Source: Streptomyces lucensis JCM 4490
GTDB taxonomy: Bacteria; Actinomycetota; Actinomycetes; Streptomycetales; Streptomycetaceae
Assembly: GCF_014650035.1 (NCBI RefSeq)
Contig: NZ_BMUE01000016.1
Span: forward strand, 62,001-126,000
Length of the DNA: 64,000 nucleotides
Reading direction: 5' to 3'
Position numbers and translations under genes: made by a program. Below are positions 45,768-54,210 of this stretch, piece by piece (the first letter of the stretch is position 1; each line of letters begins with the position of its first letter). The notes beneath the pieces are model-generated. The model was given only the letters and a program-made list of their open reading frames with translations, made no database searches and was not told where the DNA came from.

Positions 45768-47030
45768 TCAGACCGTGGCGGCCGGCGGGGCCGCCGGGGC
45801 GTGGCCGGCGATCGGGGCCGGCTCGGTGGACTGCTGCGGGAAGGCGATGGCCGCCTCCCCGGCGACCGTGCCCGCGGGCGGCGGGATCACGGCGGCGATG
45901 GCGGTGGTCACCACACCGGCCGGCTCCGCGTCGTCGGCGACGACGTTGGTGTGGTCGACGACCTCGCGGCGGGAGATCTTCCAGATCGCGGCGCTCGCGG
46001 CGACCAGGAAGACGGCGACGGCGGCGGTGCCCCAGTCACCCAGGTCCGTGACGGCCTCGGCGCCGGCGCCGACCAGTGCGGCGGCCGGGAGGGTCAGCGC
46101 CCAGGCGACGAACATGCGGGTCGCGGTGGACCAGCGGACCACACCGCCCTTGCGGCCCAGGCCCGTGCCCATCACCGAGCCGGAGACGACGTGGGTGGTG
46201 GACAGGGAGAAGCCGAGGTGAGAGGAGGCCAGGATGGCGGTCGCGGCGCTGGTCTGCGCGGCGAAGCCCTGACGCGGCTCCAGGTCGGTCAGGCCCTTGC
46301 CCATGGTGCGGATGATGCGCCAGCCGCCGATGTAGGTGCCGAGCGCGATGGCGAGGCCCGCGGAGAGGATCACCCAGACGGGAGGGTTCGACCCGGGGGC
46401 GATGGAGCCGCCCGCGATCAGCGCGAGGGTGATGATGCCCATCGTCTTCTGGGCGTCGTTGGTGCCGTGGGCGAGGGAGACCAGGCCCGCGGAGGCGATC
46501 TGGCCGGCGCGGTAGCCCTTGCGGGTGGCCTCGCCCTCGGCCGTGCCGCCGATGCCGTAGGAGAGGCGGGTGGCCAGCATGGCGGCGAGACCCGCCACGA
46601 CCGGCGCGGCGACCGCCGGGAGCAGGACCTTGGTGACGAGGACGTCGCCGTGCACGGCGCCGAAGCCGGCGGAGGCGACGGTGGCGCCTATCAGGCCGCC
46701 CATCAGGGCGTGGGAGGAACTGGAGGGGAGGCCCACCAGCCAGGTCAGCAGGTTCCAGAGGATCGCGCCGACCAGGGCGGCGAAGATGACCTCGGGACGG
46801 ATGCCGTTCTCATCGACGAGACCCTTGGAGATCGTGTTGGCGACCTCCACGGAGAGGAAAGCGCCCACAAGGTTGAGCACGGCGGACATGGCCACCGCGA
46901 CCTTGGGCTTCAGCGCGCCGGTCGAGATGGTGGTGGCCATCGCGTTGGCGGTGTCGTGGAAACCGTTCGTGAAATCGAACGCGAGTGCGGTTACCACCAC
47001 AATCGCGAGGATCAGCGAGAAGCTTTCCAT
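45768..47030 (-). CDS. pit: PiT-family inorganic phosphate transporter
   Basis: The 420-residue membrane protein has the two duplicated PiT signature motifs: FDFTNGFHDTANAMATTIS near residue 20 and VSLAHGTNDAQKTMGIITLAL near residue 185. It has about ten membrane helices, and a variable Ala/Pro-rich tail follows the last helix. It imports metal-phosphate with protons. A PHO box upstream indicates control by PhoP; by memory it corresponds to the PhoP-regulated pitH2 of S. coelicolor. Confidence 0.95.
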   Translation of the reverse strand: MESFSLILAIVVVTALAFDFTNGFHDTANAMATTISTGALKPKVAVAMSAVLNLVGAFLSVEVANTISKGLVDENGIRPEVIFAALVGAILWNLLTWLVGLPSSSSHALMGGLIGATVASAGFGAVHGDVLVTKVLLPAVAAPVVAGLAAMLATRLSYGIGGTAEGEATRKGYRAGQIASAGLVSLAHGTNDAQKTMGIITLALIAGGSIAPGSNPPVWVILSAGLAIALGTYIGGWRIIRTMGKGLTDLEPRQGFAAQTSAATAILASSHLGFSLSTTHVVSGSVMGTGLGRKGGVVRWSTATRMFVAWALTLPAAALVGAGAEAVTDLGDWGTAAVAVFLVAASAAIWKISRREVVDHTNVVADDAEPAGVVTTAIAAVIPPPAGTVAGEAAIAFPQQSTEPAPIAGHAPAAPPAATV

Positions 47031-47078
47031 TTACCCAGGCAATCGTTCGAGCGTCATTGGCGCGTCGACCGTAGGCAA

Positions 47079-47100
47079 CCTGGGTGAACAGAAGATGAAC
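47079..47100 (-). promoter_or_regulatory. PHO box (PhoP binding site) upstream of pit
   Basis: On the minus strand, two adjacent 11-bp direct repeats read GTTCATCTTCT and GTTCACCCAGG. They match the Streptomyces PhoP direct-repeat unit, which starts G(G/T)TCA(C/T). They lie 49-70 bp before the pit start codon, suitable for PhoP activation or control under phosphate limitation. Confidence 0.75.
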
Positions 47101-47175
47101 TGGGTCGGGCGTGGTGGTGTCCGTAACGAGGGATCGGGGTTCCGCTTGGCCCCGCCCGGCCCCCGCGCCCCTTGG

Positions 47176-47913
47176 CTACCGGCCCCGCGCGAAGGCCCGC
47201 AGCCGGCCGGCCCGGCCGTTGAAGAGATTCTGGTCACCCGGCAGCCCGCCCTTCACGCGGTACTGCCAGAACGTCCAGTACCGCCATCCGCCCGGCAGCC
47301 TCCCCGGCCGCGAGCTGCCGTGATGGGCGATCCACAGGGCGTGGGTGGCGGAGAAGGCGTGGCTGTCGCCGGTGCAGAGCCTCCACCAGTGGGCCGTCGT
47401 GTAGATCACCGGACGGCGGCCGGTCTCCCGCTCGACCTCGTCGCTGAAGGAGCGGATCCAGCGGACCATCCGGGCCCTGCCCACCCCGTAGCACCGCTGC
47501 TTCCTGTCGTACGGGTTGTATTCGATGTCCAGCGCGGGCGGCAGCGTCCAGCCGTCCGGCCGCCAGTCGCCGCCGTGCCGCACGAAGTAGGCCGCCTGCC
47601 GGGCGCCGGACGAGGTGTCCGGCCGCGCGAAGTGGTACGCGCCCCGCAGCAGGCCCGCCCGGCGCGCACCGGCGTACTGCGGGGAGAAGTAGGGGTTGCG
47701 GTAGTCCGTGGACTCGGTCGCCTTCACGTAGACGAACCGCGCTCCCTTCGCCCGCGCGGTCGGCCAGTCGACGTGCCTCTGGTGCGACGACACGTCATGG
47801 CCCCGGGGCGGCCGGGCGGCCGCCGCCGGTGCGACGCCCGCGAGGGCGAGCACGGTCGTGGCCGCCGCCAGGGCCCCGGCGCGGCGACGGAGCGGAGTGC
47901 GGTCACGGGCCAT
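47176..47913 (-). CDS. Secreted GH25 lysozyme (muramidase)
   Basis: The 245-residue protein has a signal peptide (MARDRTPLRRRAGALAAATT..., cut near AAA-RPP at about residue 34) and a glycoside hydrolase 25 domain. The motifs are GHDVSSHQRHVDW (first catalytic Asp), FVYVKATEST, AYHFARPD, PALDIEYNPYDR with the catalytic DIE pair, and YWTFWQYR. It hydrolyses the MurNAc-GlcNAc bond of peptidoglycan. No separate cell-wall-binding domain is seen. Confidence 0.93.
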   Translation of the reverse strand: MARDRTPLRRRAGALAAATTVLALAGVAPAAAARPPRGHDVSSHQRHVDWPTARAKGARFVYVKATESTDYRNPYFSPQYAGARRAGLLRGAYHFARPDTSSGARQAAYFVRHGGDWRPDGWTLPPALDIEYNPYDRKQRCYGVGRARMVRWIRSFSDEVERETGRRPVIYTTAHWWRLCTGDSHAFSATHALWIAHHGSSRPGRLPGGWRYWTFWQYRVKGGLPGDQNLFNGRAGRLRAFARGR

Positions 47914-48098
47914 GCGTCGGCTCCCGGAGTGGCGGGCGAAGGATCGCCGGGCGGAGCCTCATTCAAGATGCTGTGATCACCGGATCAACAGTTCCTCCGG
48001 CTGGTTCGTGACCGTTTCCGTCCGTTCGGGGGTACGGCTTCCGGCCCGGTACCGGCGGCCGCCCCACCCCGCGGCGCACCGGCTGGCAGGATCGCCGC

Positions 48099-48803
48099 AT
48101 GGCTGAACGACGGTGGGACGCGGCAGGGCGGGCGGCGGGCGGAGCGACGGGGGAGCGGGAGAGGGAGACCGCGCGTGGCTGGGCGGCGCTGGTCGCCACG
48201 GCCCGCCGGACGGTCGCCGACGGCCTGGTGGTCGGCACCTCGGGCAACGTCTCCGCACGCGTCGGCGACCTCGTCCTGGTCACCCCGTCCGGCGTCCCCT
48301 ACGACCGGCTCGGCCCGGACGACGTCACCGGTGTCGACCTCACCGGACGCCAGGTGCTCGGCACCCTCGTGCCGACCAGCGAGCTGCCCATGCACCTCGC
48401 CGTCTACCGCACCACCGACGCCCGCGCGGTCGTCCACACCCACGCCGTGCACGCCACGGCCGTCTCCACCCTGGTGGACGAGCTGCCCCCGATCCACTAC
48501 ATGACCGGCGCCCTCGGCGGCCCCGTACGGGTCGCCCCCTACGCGGCCTACGGCACCGACGAACTGGCCGGGAACATGCTCCGCGCCCTCACCGGCCGCT
48601 CCGGCTGCCTGCTGCGCAACCACGGCACGATCACCTACGGCGCCACCCTCGACCAGGCCTACGACCGCACCGCCCAGCTGGAGTGGATGTGCCGCCTGTG
48701 GCTGACGGCGTCCTGCGTGCCGGGTCTGACGCCGTCGTTGCTGACGGAGGCACAACTCGCCGAAGCCGGGGCACGCTTGAAGGGATACGGCCAACGGAGG
48801 TGA
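48099..48803 (+). CDS. Class II aldolase/adducin-family protein (fuculose-phosphate aldolase-like)
   Basis: The 234-residue enzyme has the class II aldolase fold: GTSGNVSARVGDLVLVTPSG near residue 46, the metal-binding histidines in VVHTHAVHATA, a further His in LLRNHGTITYG, and PTSELPMHLAVYR with the acid residue. Relatives cleave L-fuculose-1-phosphate, ribulose phosphate or 5-deoxy sugar phosphates. The substrate cannot be told from the sequence. It is followed closely by the alpha/beta hydrolase gene. Confidence 0.92.
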   Translation: MAERRWDAAGRAAGGATGERERETARGWAALVATARRTVADGLVVGTSGNVSARVGDLVLVTPSGVPYDRLGPDDVTGVDLTGRQVLGTLVPTSELPMHLAVYRTTDARAVVHTHAVHATAVSTLVDELPPIHYMTGALGGPVRVAPYAAYGTDELAGNMLRALTGRSGCLLRNHGTITYGATLDQAYDRTAQLEWMCRLWLTASCVPGLTPSLLTEAQLAEAGARLKGYGQRR

Positions 48804-48948
48804 CCCCTTGCCGCGCAGTCCCCAGGTCCGACGGTTGTTCGACCGGCTCTCCCGCACGGTGACCGGGAAGGCGGTGCGGAGTCCCGCACCACCCCGGTGG
48901 GCACTCCGCCCGGCCCTTCCGCTGGCCGGTGTCGGTGGCGCCCCCGAC

Positions 48949-48968
48949 ACTGGACACGTGCGTCCAGT
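48949..48968. repeat. Perfect 7-bp inverted repeat around a hydrolase start codon
   Basis: Arms ACTGGAC (48949-48955) and GTCCAGT (48962-48968) flank a 6-nt loop that contains the GTG at 48958. It could be an operator or an mRNA hairpin presenting the start codon. The 48804-48957 interval otherwise holds no clear gene unless the hydrolase begins at TTG 48808. Confidence 0.7.
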
Positions 48969-50085
48969 CAAAGCGACCGCCACCGCGCTCACCGCCGTCC
49001 TCGCCGCCGGCGCGGCATCCGTGGCCGCAGGCCGCCTCGCCAGCGACGCCGCGCTCAGAGCACCCGCGGGGCGCCCCCTGCCGACCGAGCCCCGGCTCAC
49101 CGTGCACGGCACGGACACCGGCCGGATCGCCCTGACCCGCGACCTGGCCTCCCTGCGCCCCGGCACCTACGGGCTGGCCGGCGACGGCTCCCACGCGGTC
49201 GTCGGCCCCGTCCTGGAGACGGCCGAGCACACGGCCGACAGCGTCGTACGCCGCCTGGAACGCGTCACACACGGCGCCTTCGCCCCGGGCGACGCGGTCT
49301 GGCTCACCCCGAACCTCTACGTCGGCAACCCGGGCACCGCCCTCGGCCTCGACCACGCCGACGTCGACGTGCCCGGCGAACTGGGGGCCCTGCCCGCCTG
49401 GTTCCTGCCCGGCCACCGGGACACCTGGGTGATCGCCGTGCACGGACTCGGCGCCACCCGCGAACAGGCCATGAACGTCATGCGCTTCCTGCACGGCCGC
49501 CGGCTGCCGGTCCTCGCGCTCGCCTACCGCGGGGACCTCGGCGCCCCCCGCCCGCCGGACGGGCTGAACCACCTCGGCGAGACCGAGTGGCGGGACGTCG
49601 ACGCGGCGATCCGCTACGCCGTCCGCTACGGCGCCCGCCGCGTCGTCCTGCTCGGCTGGTCCACCGGAGCCACGATGGCCCTGCGCGCCGCCGAGCACTC
49701 CGCGGTGCGCGAGCGCGTCGCCGGGCTGTTCCTCGACTCGCCGGTGCTGAGCTGGGAGGCCACCCTGCGGGCCCTGGCCCGGGCCCGGCACACCCCGCAG
49801 CCCCTGCTGCCGCTCGCCGTGCGGGCCGCGCAGGGCCGCGCCGGGCTGCACGCCGACCGGACCGCCGAGATCACCGACCCGGCCCGGCTGGCCGTGCCCA
49901 CCCTGGTCGTCCACGGCCCGGACGACCACGTGGCCCCCTGGGAGTTCTCCCGCCGGCTCGCCCGGCGCCGTCCCGATCTGGTGGCCCTGCACACCGTCGC
50001 GGGCGCCCCGCACGCGGCGATGTGGAACGCGGACCCCAAGGAGTACGAGGAGCGCCTTCGCCGCTTCCTGACCCCGCTGATGTGA
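48958..50085 (+). CDS. Alpha/beta hydrolase, membrane-anchored or secreted
   Basis: From GTG 48958 the product is 375 residues: an N-terminal hydrophobic segment (ALTAVLAAGAASVAAG), then an alpha/beta hydrolase domain with the nucleophile elbow GWSTG, Asp in VVHGPDDHVAP and His in GAPHAAMW. This is an esterase/lipase-like triad; the substrate is unknown. A TTG at 48808 has an excellent GGAGGTGA site overlapping the aldolase stop and would add 50 Arg/Pro-rich residues. I chose GTG 48958 because the hydrophobic segment then lies at the N-terminus. Confidence 0.85.
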   Translation: MRPVKATATALTAVLAAGAASVAAGRLASDAALRAPAGRPLPTEPRLTVHGTDTGRIALTRDLASLRPGTYGLAGDGSHAVVGPVLETAEHTADSVVRRLERVTHGAFAPGDAVWLTPNLYVGNPGTALGLDHADVDVPGELGALPAWFLPGHRDTWVIAVHGLGATREQAMNVMRFLHGRRLPVLALAYRGDLGAPRPPDGLNHLGETEWRDVDAAIRYAVRYGARRVVLLGWSTGATMALRAAEHSAVRERVAGLFLDSPVLSWEATLRALARARHTPQPLLPLAVRAAQGRAGLHADRTAEITDPARLAVPTLVVHGPDDHVAPWEFSRRLARRRPDLVALHTVAGAPHAAMWNADPKEYEERLRRFLTPLM

Positions 50086-50278
50086 GGGCCGCGGGCCCCG
50101 GCGCGCGACCCGGCGCACGCCCGCGCCCCGGAGCGACCCCCGGCCGTTCCGTTTCAAGCCGTACCACTGGCCGGATCCCGCCTGTCCGCTCCGGAGCCGC
50201 CCCGCGGCACGGTCGCCCCTGTCGCCCGCTGTGTCATTCCGTTTGGGTTTTCGGACCGTCAACCGCAAGACTGCACCC

Positions 50279-51697
50279 GTGACGTCCCGTATCCCGCGCG
50301 ACTCCAGGCTTCGACTCGTCCGACCCCGACCCCTGGCCGCCGCCCCCAGAGCTGTGAACCAGCGGCGCCCGCGCCGCCCCGCGCCCCGGCCGCCGGAGGG
50401 CACCCCCGCCCCCGCCGAACTGGCCGGAATGGCCCGCACCGGCCTGGCCGGCCCGGTCCGCGTGGCCCGCTGGGCCGACGCCGCCCTCGGCCCCGGCCGG
50501 GACGGCGCCACCGGCGACGGCAAGGCCACCCTCTCCGACGCGACCGCCGAACGGGCCGCCGCCGATCTCGGCCTGAGCGCCGCTCAGGTCCGCGCCGACT
50601 GGGACACCGCCCGCCTCGCCGGACTCGTCGAGGTGCACGGCGACGACGCGCGCCCCGGCTGGCGGCTGCGCGCCTGGAACCGCGACGACAGCGCCGTGCT
50701 GCGCGGCTGGGTCGCCCTCTTCGACGCCTGGTCCCTGGCCTGCCCCGAACCCGCGGGGCACGAACCGGCCGCCGTCGCCGAGGTCGTCTCGGCCATGCCC
50801 CAGGTGCTCTCCTTCCTGCAGCTGTCCGCCGGGCCGGTCCCGGTGGAGCAGCTGCTCGACCTGCTCCAGCAGCGGGTCACGGAACTGCGCACCGAGCGCT
50901 GCGAGGTCTCCTACGAGGCCGGTGCGGAGCGTCCCGCCGGATCCCCGGGCCCGGCCGATCCCGCGCCCGCCGCCGACGCCCCGCTCGCGCCCCTGCTCGA
51001 CTGGGCGCTGGGCGCCCTCGCCTCCGTCGGCGCCCTGACCTACGGCGACGGCCAGGCCACGCTCACCCCGCTGGGCAGCTGGGCGGTCTGGGTCAAGCTG
51101 GAGCAGATCTGCGTGGCCGCGCAGAGCCCCGCCGGGAACATCGAGCAGTCCGCCGAGAACATGCTCCGCGGCTGCGCGCAGCTCCGCCCCAACGCGGCCC
51201 GCGCCGAGTACCGCGCCTGGCTCGCCGCCCGCACCGTCGGCGGCGCCGTCACCGAGCTGATCGACGCCGCCCGGGGCGAGGACGCCCTGCTGCGCGGTCT
51301 GGCCTTCGAGGCGCTGCGCGTCGTCGGCGCCCCGGCCGAGCCCGACGTACGGGCCGTGGTGGACGAGCCGGCGCTCAGACCGTACGCCCTGCTGTGGCTC
51401 GCCGAGCACGACGGCGTCGACCCGGAGGACGCCCACGAGGCACTCACCCGCGAGGAGGCCACCTGGCTGTGGGTGGACACCGCCGCGGCCGTCGCCGACC
51501 ACGGTGAGGCGCCGATGCTGGTCCGGCACCTGGAGGCCGCGGTGCAGCCCACCGTCCCCCAGCTGCTCGACGAGGTCCGCGCCGTCGGTCACCCCCGCAC
51601 CGTGCAGGTCCTGGTCGCCCTCGCCGCCGCGCACCCCGACCCCGCCCTGGCCAAGGCCGTGCGCCGGGCCGCCTTCCAGGTGCACACCGGGGGCTGA
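50279..51697 (+). CDS. Hypothetical protein with helical repeats
   Basis: The product of about 472 residues is not recognised. It has a basic, Pro-rich N-terminal 40 residues, then Ala/Leu-rich helical sequence with acidic patches. The C-terminal part (about 300-470) resembles HEAT-type paired helices (LLRGLAFEALRVVG, LVRHLEAAVQPTVPQLLDEV, TVQVLVALAAAHPDPALAKAVRRAA). It has no signal peptide or membrane segment. GTG 50279 is a provisional start without a ribosome site; an in-frame codon at 50231 is possible. Its stop is followed by a hairpin. Confidence 0.75.
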   Translation: MTSRIPRDSRLRLVRPRPLAAAPRAVNQRRPRRPAPRPPEGTPAPAELAGMARTGLAGPVRVARWADAALGPGRDGATGDGKATLSDATAERAAADLGLSAAQVRADWDTARLAGLVEVHGDDARPGWRLRAWNRDDSAVLRGWVALFDAWSLACPEPAGHEPAAVAEVVSAMPQVLSFLQLSAGPVPVEQLLDLLQQRVTELRTERCEVSYEAGAERPAGSPGPADPAPAADAPLAPLLDWALGALASVGALTYGDGQATLTPLGSWAVWVKLEQICVAAQSPAGNIEQSAENMLRGCAQLRPNAARAEYRAWLAARTVGGAVTELIDAARGEDALLRGLAFEALRVVGAPAEPDVRAVVDEPALRPYALLWLAEHDGVDPEDAHEALTREEATWLWVDTAAAVADHGEAPMLVRHLEAAVQPTVPQLLDEVRAVGHPRTVQVLVALAAAHPDPALAKAVRRAAFQVHTGG

Positions 51698-51703
51698 GCG
51701 GCC

Positions 51704-51743
51704 GGCCCCGGGCGCCGGTCGAGGGAGCGCGGGCGCCGGGGCC
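51704..51743 (+). terminator. GC-rich hairpin after the helical-repeat protein gene
   Basis: GGCCCCGGGCGCC (51704-51716) pairs with GGCGCCGGGGCC (51732-51743) with one bulge and a 15-nt loop, 6 bp after the stop codon. This is consistent with termination before the ABC-F promoter. Confidence 0.5.
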
Positions 51744-51819
51744 CGGAGGCCGCCCCCGGCGTCCCGGGACGTGTGCCACCGAACACGCGGACGCAGGAAA
51801 ACCGCTTGCACGACCCCGT

Positions 51820-51825
51820 TAGACT
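51820..51825 (+). promoter_or_regulatory. -10-like element ahead of a leaderless leader peptide
   Basis: TAGACT at 51820-51825 is a reasonable -10 hexamer ending 7 bases before the A of ATG 51833, the distance expected if transcription starts at that A. No good -35 was found; GCTTGCA at 51804-51810 is too close. Confidence 0.4.
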
Positions 51826-51832
51826 TTCCTCC

Positions 51833-51856
51833 ATGGCCATTCTCCTCGCGCATTAG
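51833..51856 (+). CDS. Putative 7-residue leader peptide MAILLAH upstream of ABC-F gene
   Basis: ATG to TAG encodes MAILLAH, 59 bp before the ABC-F start. No Shine-Dalgarno precedes it, but the -10-like element is placed so that the mRNA would begin at the A of the ATG, which suits leaderless translation in Streptomyces. Leader peptides of this sort can sense stalled ribosomes and control ABC-F genes. This is an inference from layout; the ORF is short enough to occur by chance. Confidence 0.4.
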   Translation: MAILLAH

Positions 51857-51915
51857 ACGGCGGGAACGTCCTCAGCCGTCCACCCGTCAACCCCTGTACG
51901 CCCTGGAGTCTGTCC

Positions 51916-53514
51916 GTGATCTCCGCCTCCGGTATCGAGCTGCGCGCCGGTGCGCGCGTCCTCATCGAGAACGCCACCTTCCGTATCGCCAAGGGCGACC
52001 GCGTCGGCCTCGTCGGCCGCAACGGCGCGGGCAAGACGACGCTCACCAAGTGCCTGGCCGGCGAGGGCATCCCGGCCGGCGGCACCATCACCCGCTCCGG
52101 CGAGGTCGGCTACCTGCCCCAGGACCCCCGCACCGGTGACCTGGACGTCCTCGCCCGCGACCGCGTCCTGTCGGCGCGCGGCCTGGACGTGCTCATCCGC
52201 AAGATGCGCGAGAACGAGCAGCGCATCGCCAACGGCAAGGGCGCCACCCGCGACAAGGCCATGAAGCAGTACGAGCGCCAGGAGACCGAGTTCCTCACCA
52301 AGGGCGGGTACGCCGCCGAGGCCGAGGCCGCCACCATCGCCGCCGCGCTCAACCTGCCCGACCGTGTGCTCGGCCAGCCGCTGCACACCCTCTCCGGCGG
52401 TCAGCGCCGCCGCATCGAGCTGGCCCGGATCCTGTTCTCGGACGCCGACACCCTTCTGCTGGACGAGCCGACCAACCACCTCGACGCGGACTCGATCACC
52501 TGGCTGCGCGACTACCTGAAGACCTACCGCGGCGGCTTCATCGTGATCTCCCACGACGTCGACCTGGTCGAGACCGTCGTGAACAAGGTGTTCTACCTGG
52601 ACGCCAACCGCTCCCAGATCGACATCTACAACATGGGCTGGAAGCTCTACCAGCAGCAGCGCGAGGCCGACGAGAAGCGCCGCAAGCGCGAGCGGGCCAA
52701 CGCCGAGAAGAAGGCCGCCGCGCTGCACTCGCAGGCCGACAAGATGCGCGCCAAGGCCACCAAGACGGTCGCCGCGCAGAACATGGCCCGCCGCGCCGAC
52801 AAGCTGCTCTCCGGCCTGGAGGCGGTGCGCCAGTCCGACAAGGTCGCCAAGCTGCGCTTCCCGGAGCCCGCGCCCTGCGGCAAGACCCCGCTGATGGCCG
52901 AGGGCCTGTCGAAGTCGTACGGCTCGCTGGAGATCTTCACCGACGTCGACCTGGCCATCGACAAGGGCTCCCGGGTCGTCATCCTGGGCCTCAACGGCGC
53001 CGGCAAGACCACGCTGCTGCGGCTCCTCGGCGGCGTCGAGCAGCCGGACACCGGCAAGGTCGTCCCCGGTCACGGCCTCAAGCTCGGCTACTACGCGCAG
53101 GAGCACGAGACCCTGGACCCCGAGCGCACGGTCCTGGAGAACATGCGCTCGGCCGCCCCCGACATGGACCTGGTGGAGGTCCGCAAGGTGCTGGGCTCGT
53201 TCCTGTTCTCCGGCGACGACGTCGACAAGCCGGCCGGCGTCCTGTCCGGCGGCGAGAAGACGCGTCTGGCCCTGGCCACGCTCGTCGTCTCCTCGGCGAA
53301 CGTTCTGCTCCTGGACGAGCCGACCAACAACCTGGACCCGGCCAGTCGCGAGGAGATCCTCGGCGCCCTGCGCACCTACAAGGGTGCGGTCGTCCTCGTC
53401 ACCCACGACGAGGGCGCCGTCGAGGCGCTCCAGCCGGAGCGGATCATCCTGCTGCCGGACGGCGTCGAGGACCTGTGGGGCTCCGACTACGCGGACCTCG
53501 TCGCCCTGGCGTGA
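51916..53514 (+). CDS. ABC-F family ATPase (ribosome-associated)
   Basis: The 532-residue protein has two ABC domains and no membrane segments. Domain 1 has GRNGAGKTT, LSGGQRRRIEL and LLLDEPTNHLD; domain 2 has GLNGAGKTT, LSGGEKTRLAL and LLLDEPTNNLD. Between them, about residues 235-310, is a charged helical P-site-tRNA-interaction linker (READEKRRKRERANAEKKAAA). Such proteins act at the ribosomal E site in translation control or antibiotic resistance. The start is GTG 51916. Confidence 0.95.
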   Translation: MISASGIELRAGARVLIENATFRIAKGDRVGLVGRNGAGKTTLTKCLAGEGIPAGGTITRSGEVGYLPQDPRTGDLDVLARDRVLSARGLDVLIRKMRENEQRIANGKGATRDKAMKQYERQETEFLTKGGYAAEAEAATIAAALNLPDRVLGQPLHTLSGGQRRRIELARILFSDADTLLLDEPTNHLDADSITWLRDYLKTYRGGFIVISHDVDLVETVVNKVFYLDANRSQIDIYNMGWKLYQQQREADEKRRKRERANAEKKAAALHSQADKMRAKATKTVAAQNMARRADKLLSGLEAVRQSDKVAKLRFPEPAPCGKTPLMAEGLSKSYGSLEIFTDVDLAIDKGSRVVILGLNGAGKTTLLRLLGGVEQPDTGKVVPGHGLKLGYYAQEHETLDPERTVLENMRSAAPDMDLVEVRKVLGSFLFSGDDVDKPAGVLSGGEKTRLALATLVVSSANVLLLDEPTNNLDPASREEILGALRTYKGAVVLVTHDEGAVEALQPERIILLPDGVEDLWGSDYADLVALA

Positions 53515-53538
53515 CCGGAGGCCGTTGATCCACCGCGT

Positions 53539-53567
53539 ATGGATCATTCGGCCTAGCCGTGATCCAT
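53539..53567. terminator. Inverted repeat with GATC in both arms, after the ABC-F gene
   Basis: ATGGATCA (53539-53546) and TGATCCAT (53560-53567) are perfect 8-bp arms; a further CGGC/GCCG pair lies inside. It starts 24 bp after the ABC-F stop and could be a terminator. Because each arm holds a GATC it may instead be a Gbn site. Confidence 0.5.
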
Positions 53568-53617
53568 CATCTGTGTGAGATCTCCTCGTATCGGGGTGTG
53601 TCGTACACGGATTTTCC

Positions 53618-53648
53618 GGCCGATCCCTTGCGTGCCAAGGGGTCGGCC
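53618..53648. terminator. 13-bp stem hairpin upstream of gbn
   Basis: GGCCGATCCCTTG (53618-53630) and CAAGGGGTCGGCC (53636-53648) pair fully with one U-G wobble and a 5-nt loop. It looks like an intrinsic terminator of the ABC-F transcript. The remaining gap 53649-53851 must hold the gbn promoter; I see no strong hexamers there. Confidence 0.65.
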
Positions 53649-53851
53649 GCTTCGCGTCCCTGACCTGGCACTTCGTGAATCCACCCGTTCGGCCGCGCGG
53701 ACACGTCCCCTTGGAATGTCGTATTCCGCTTGTGGGGATGCGCTCCTGTCGTCACGACGATGTCTCACGGACCTTGCCGAATGGGTGGCCATCGGGCCCG
53801 GGAGGGGTGATCATGAGGAGACCAGAGCGCACTTCCCATGAGGAGGCACGG

Positions 53852-54073
53852 GTGGCCGAGACTCTGAAGAAGGGCAGCCGGGTGACCGGCGCCGCGCGCG
53901 ACAAGCTCGCGGCAGACCTGAAGAAGAAGTACGACTCCGGTGCGAGCATCCGGGCGCTGGCCGAAGAGACCGGCCGCTCGTATGGCTTCGTGCACCGGAT
54001 GCTCAGCGAGTCGGGCGTCACGCTTCGTGGGCGTGGCGGAGCGACCCGGGGCAAGAAGGCCGCGACGTCCTGA
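53852..54073 (+). CDS. gbn: Gbn-type nucleoid-associated protein (small HTH, SCO1839-like)
   Basis: The 73-residue basic protein has a single helix-turn-helix (GASIRALAEETGRSYGFVHRML) followed by a wing-like GVTLRGRGG and a basic tail. The start is GTG 53852, with an ideal AGGAGG five bases upstream. Length and sequence fit Gbn, the GATC-binding nucleoid protein of Streptomyces that affects development and antibiotic production. Five GATC sites lie 230-330 bp upstream, which suits self-control. The name is from memory, not from a search. Confidence 0.85.
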   Translation: MAETLKKGSRVTGAARDKLAADLKKKYDSGASIRALAEETGRSYGFVHRMLSESGVTLRGRGGATRGKKAATS

Positions 54074-54210
54074 TTCCGGGCGGCCCATCGGCTTCGATGG
54101 TGGCCACCCGGTCGGCCGGCTGATCGACCGGGTGGTTACTGTGCAGTCACTTAGCCTGTCGTGCATGCCGTACGGCAGCGCGTGATGACCGCACTCATCG
54201 GAGGCGCCCC

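Noticed and set aside
48631..50529. Minus-strand open frame of about 630 codons
   Set aside because: It lies opposite the alpha/beta hydrolase and helical-repeat genes and shows no domain; GC-rich third positions keep the frame open by chance.
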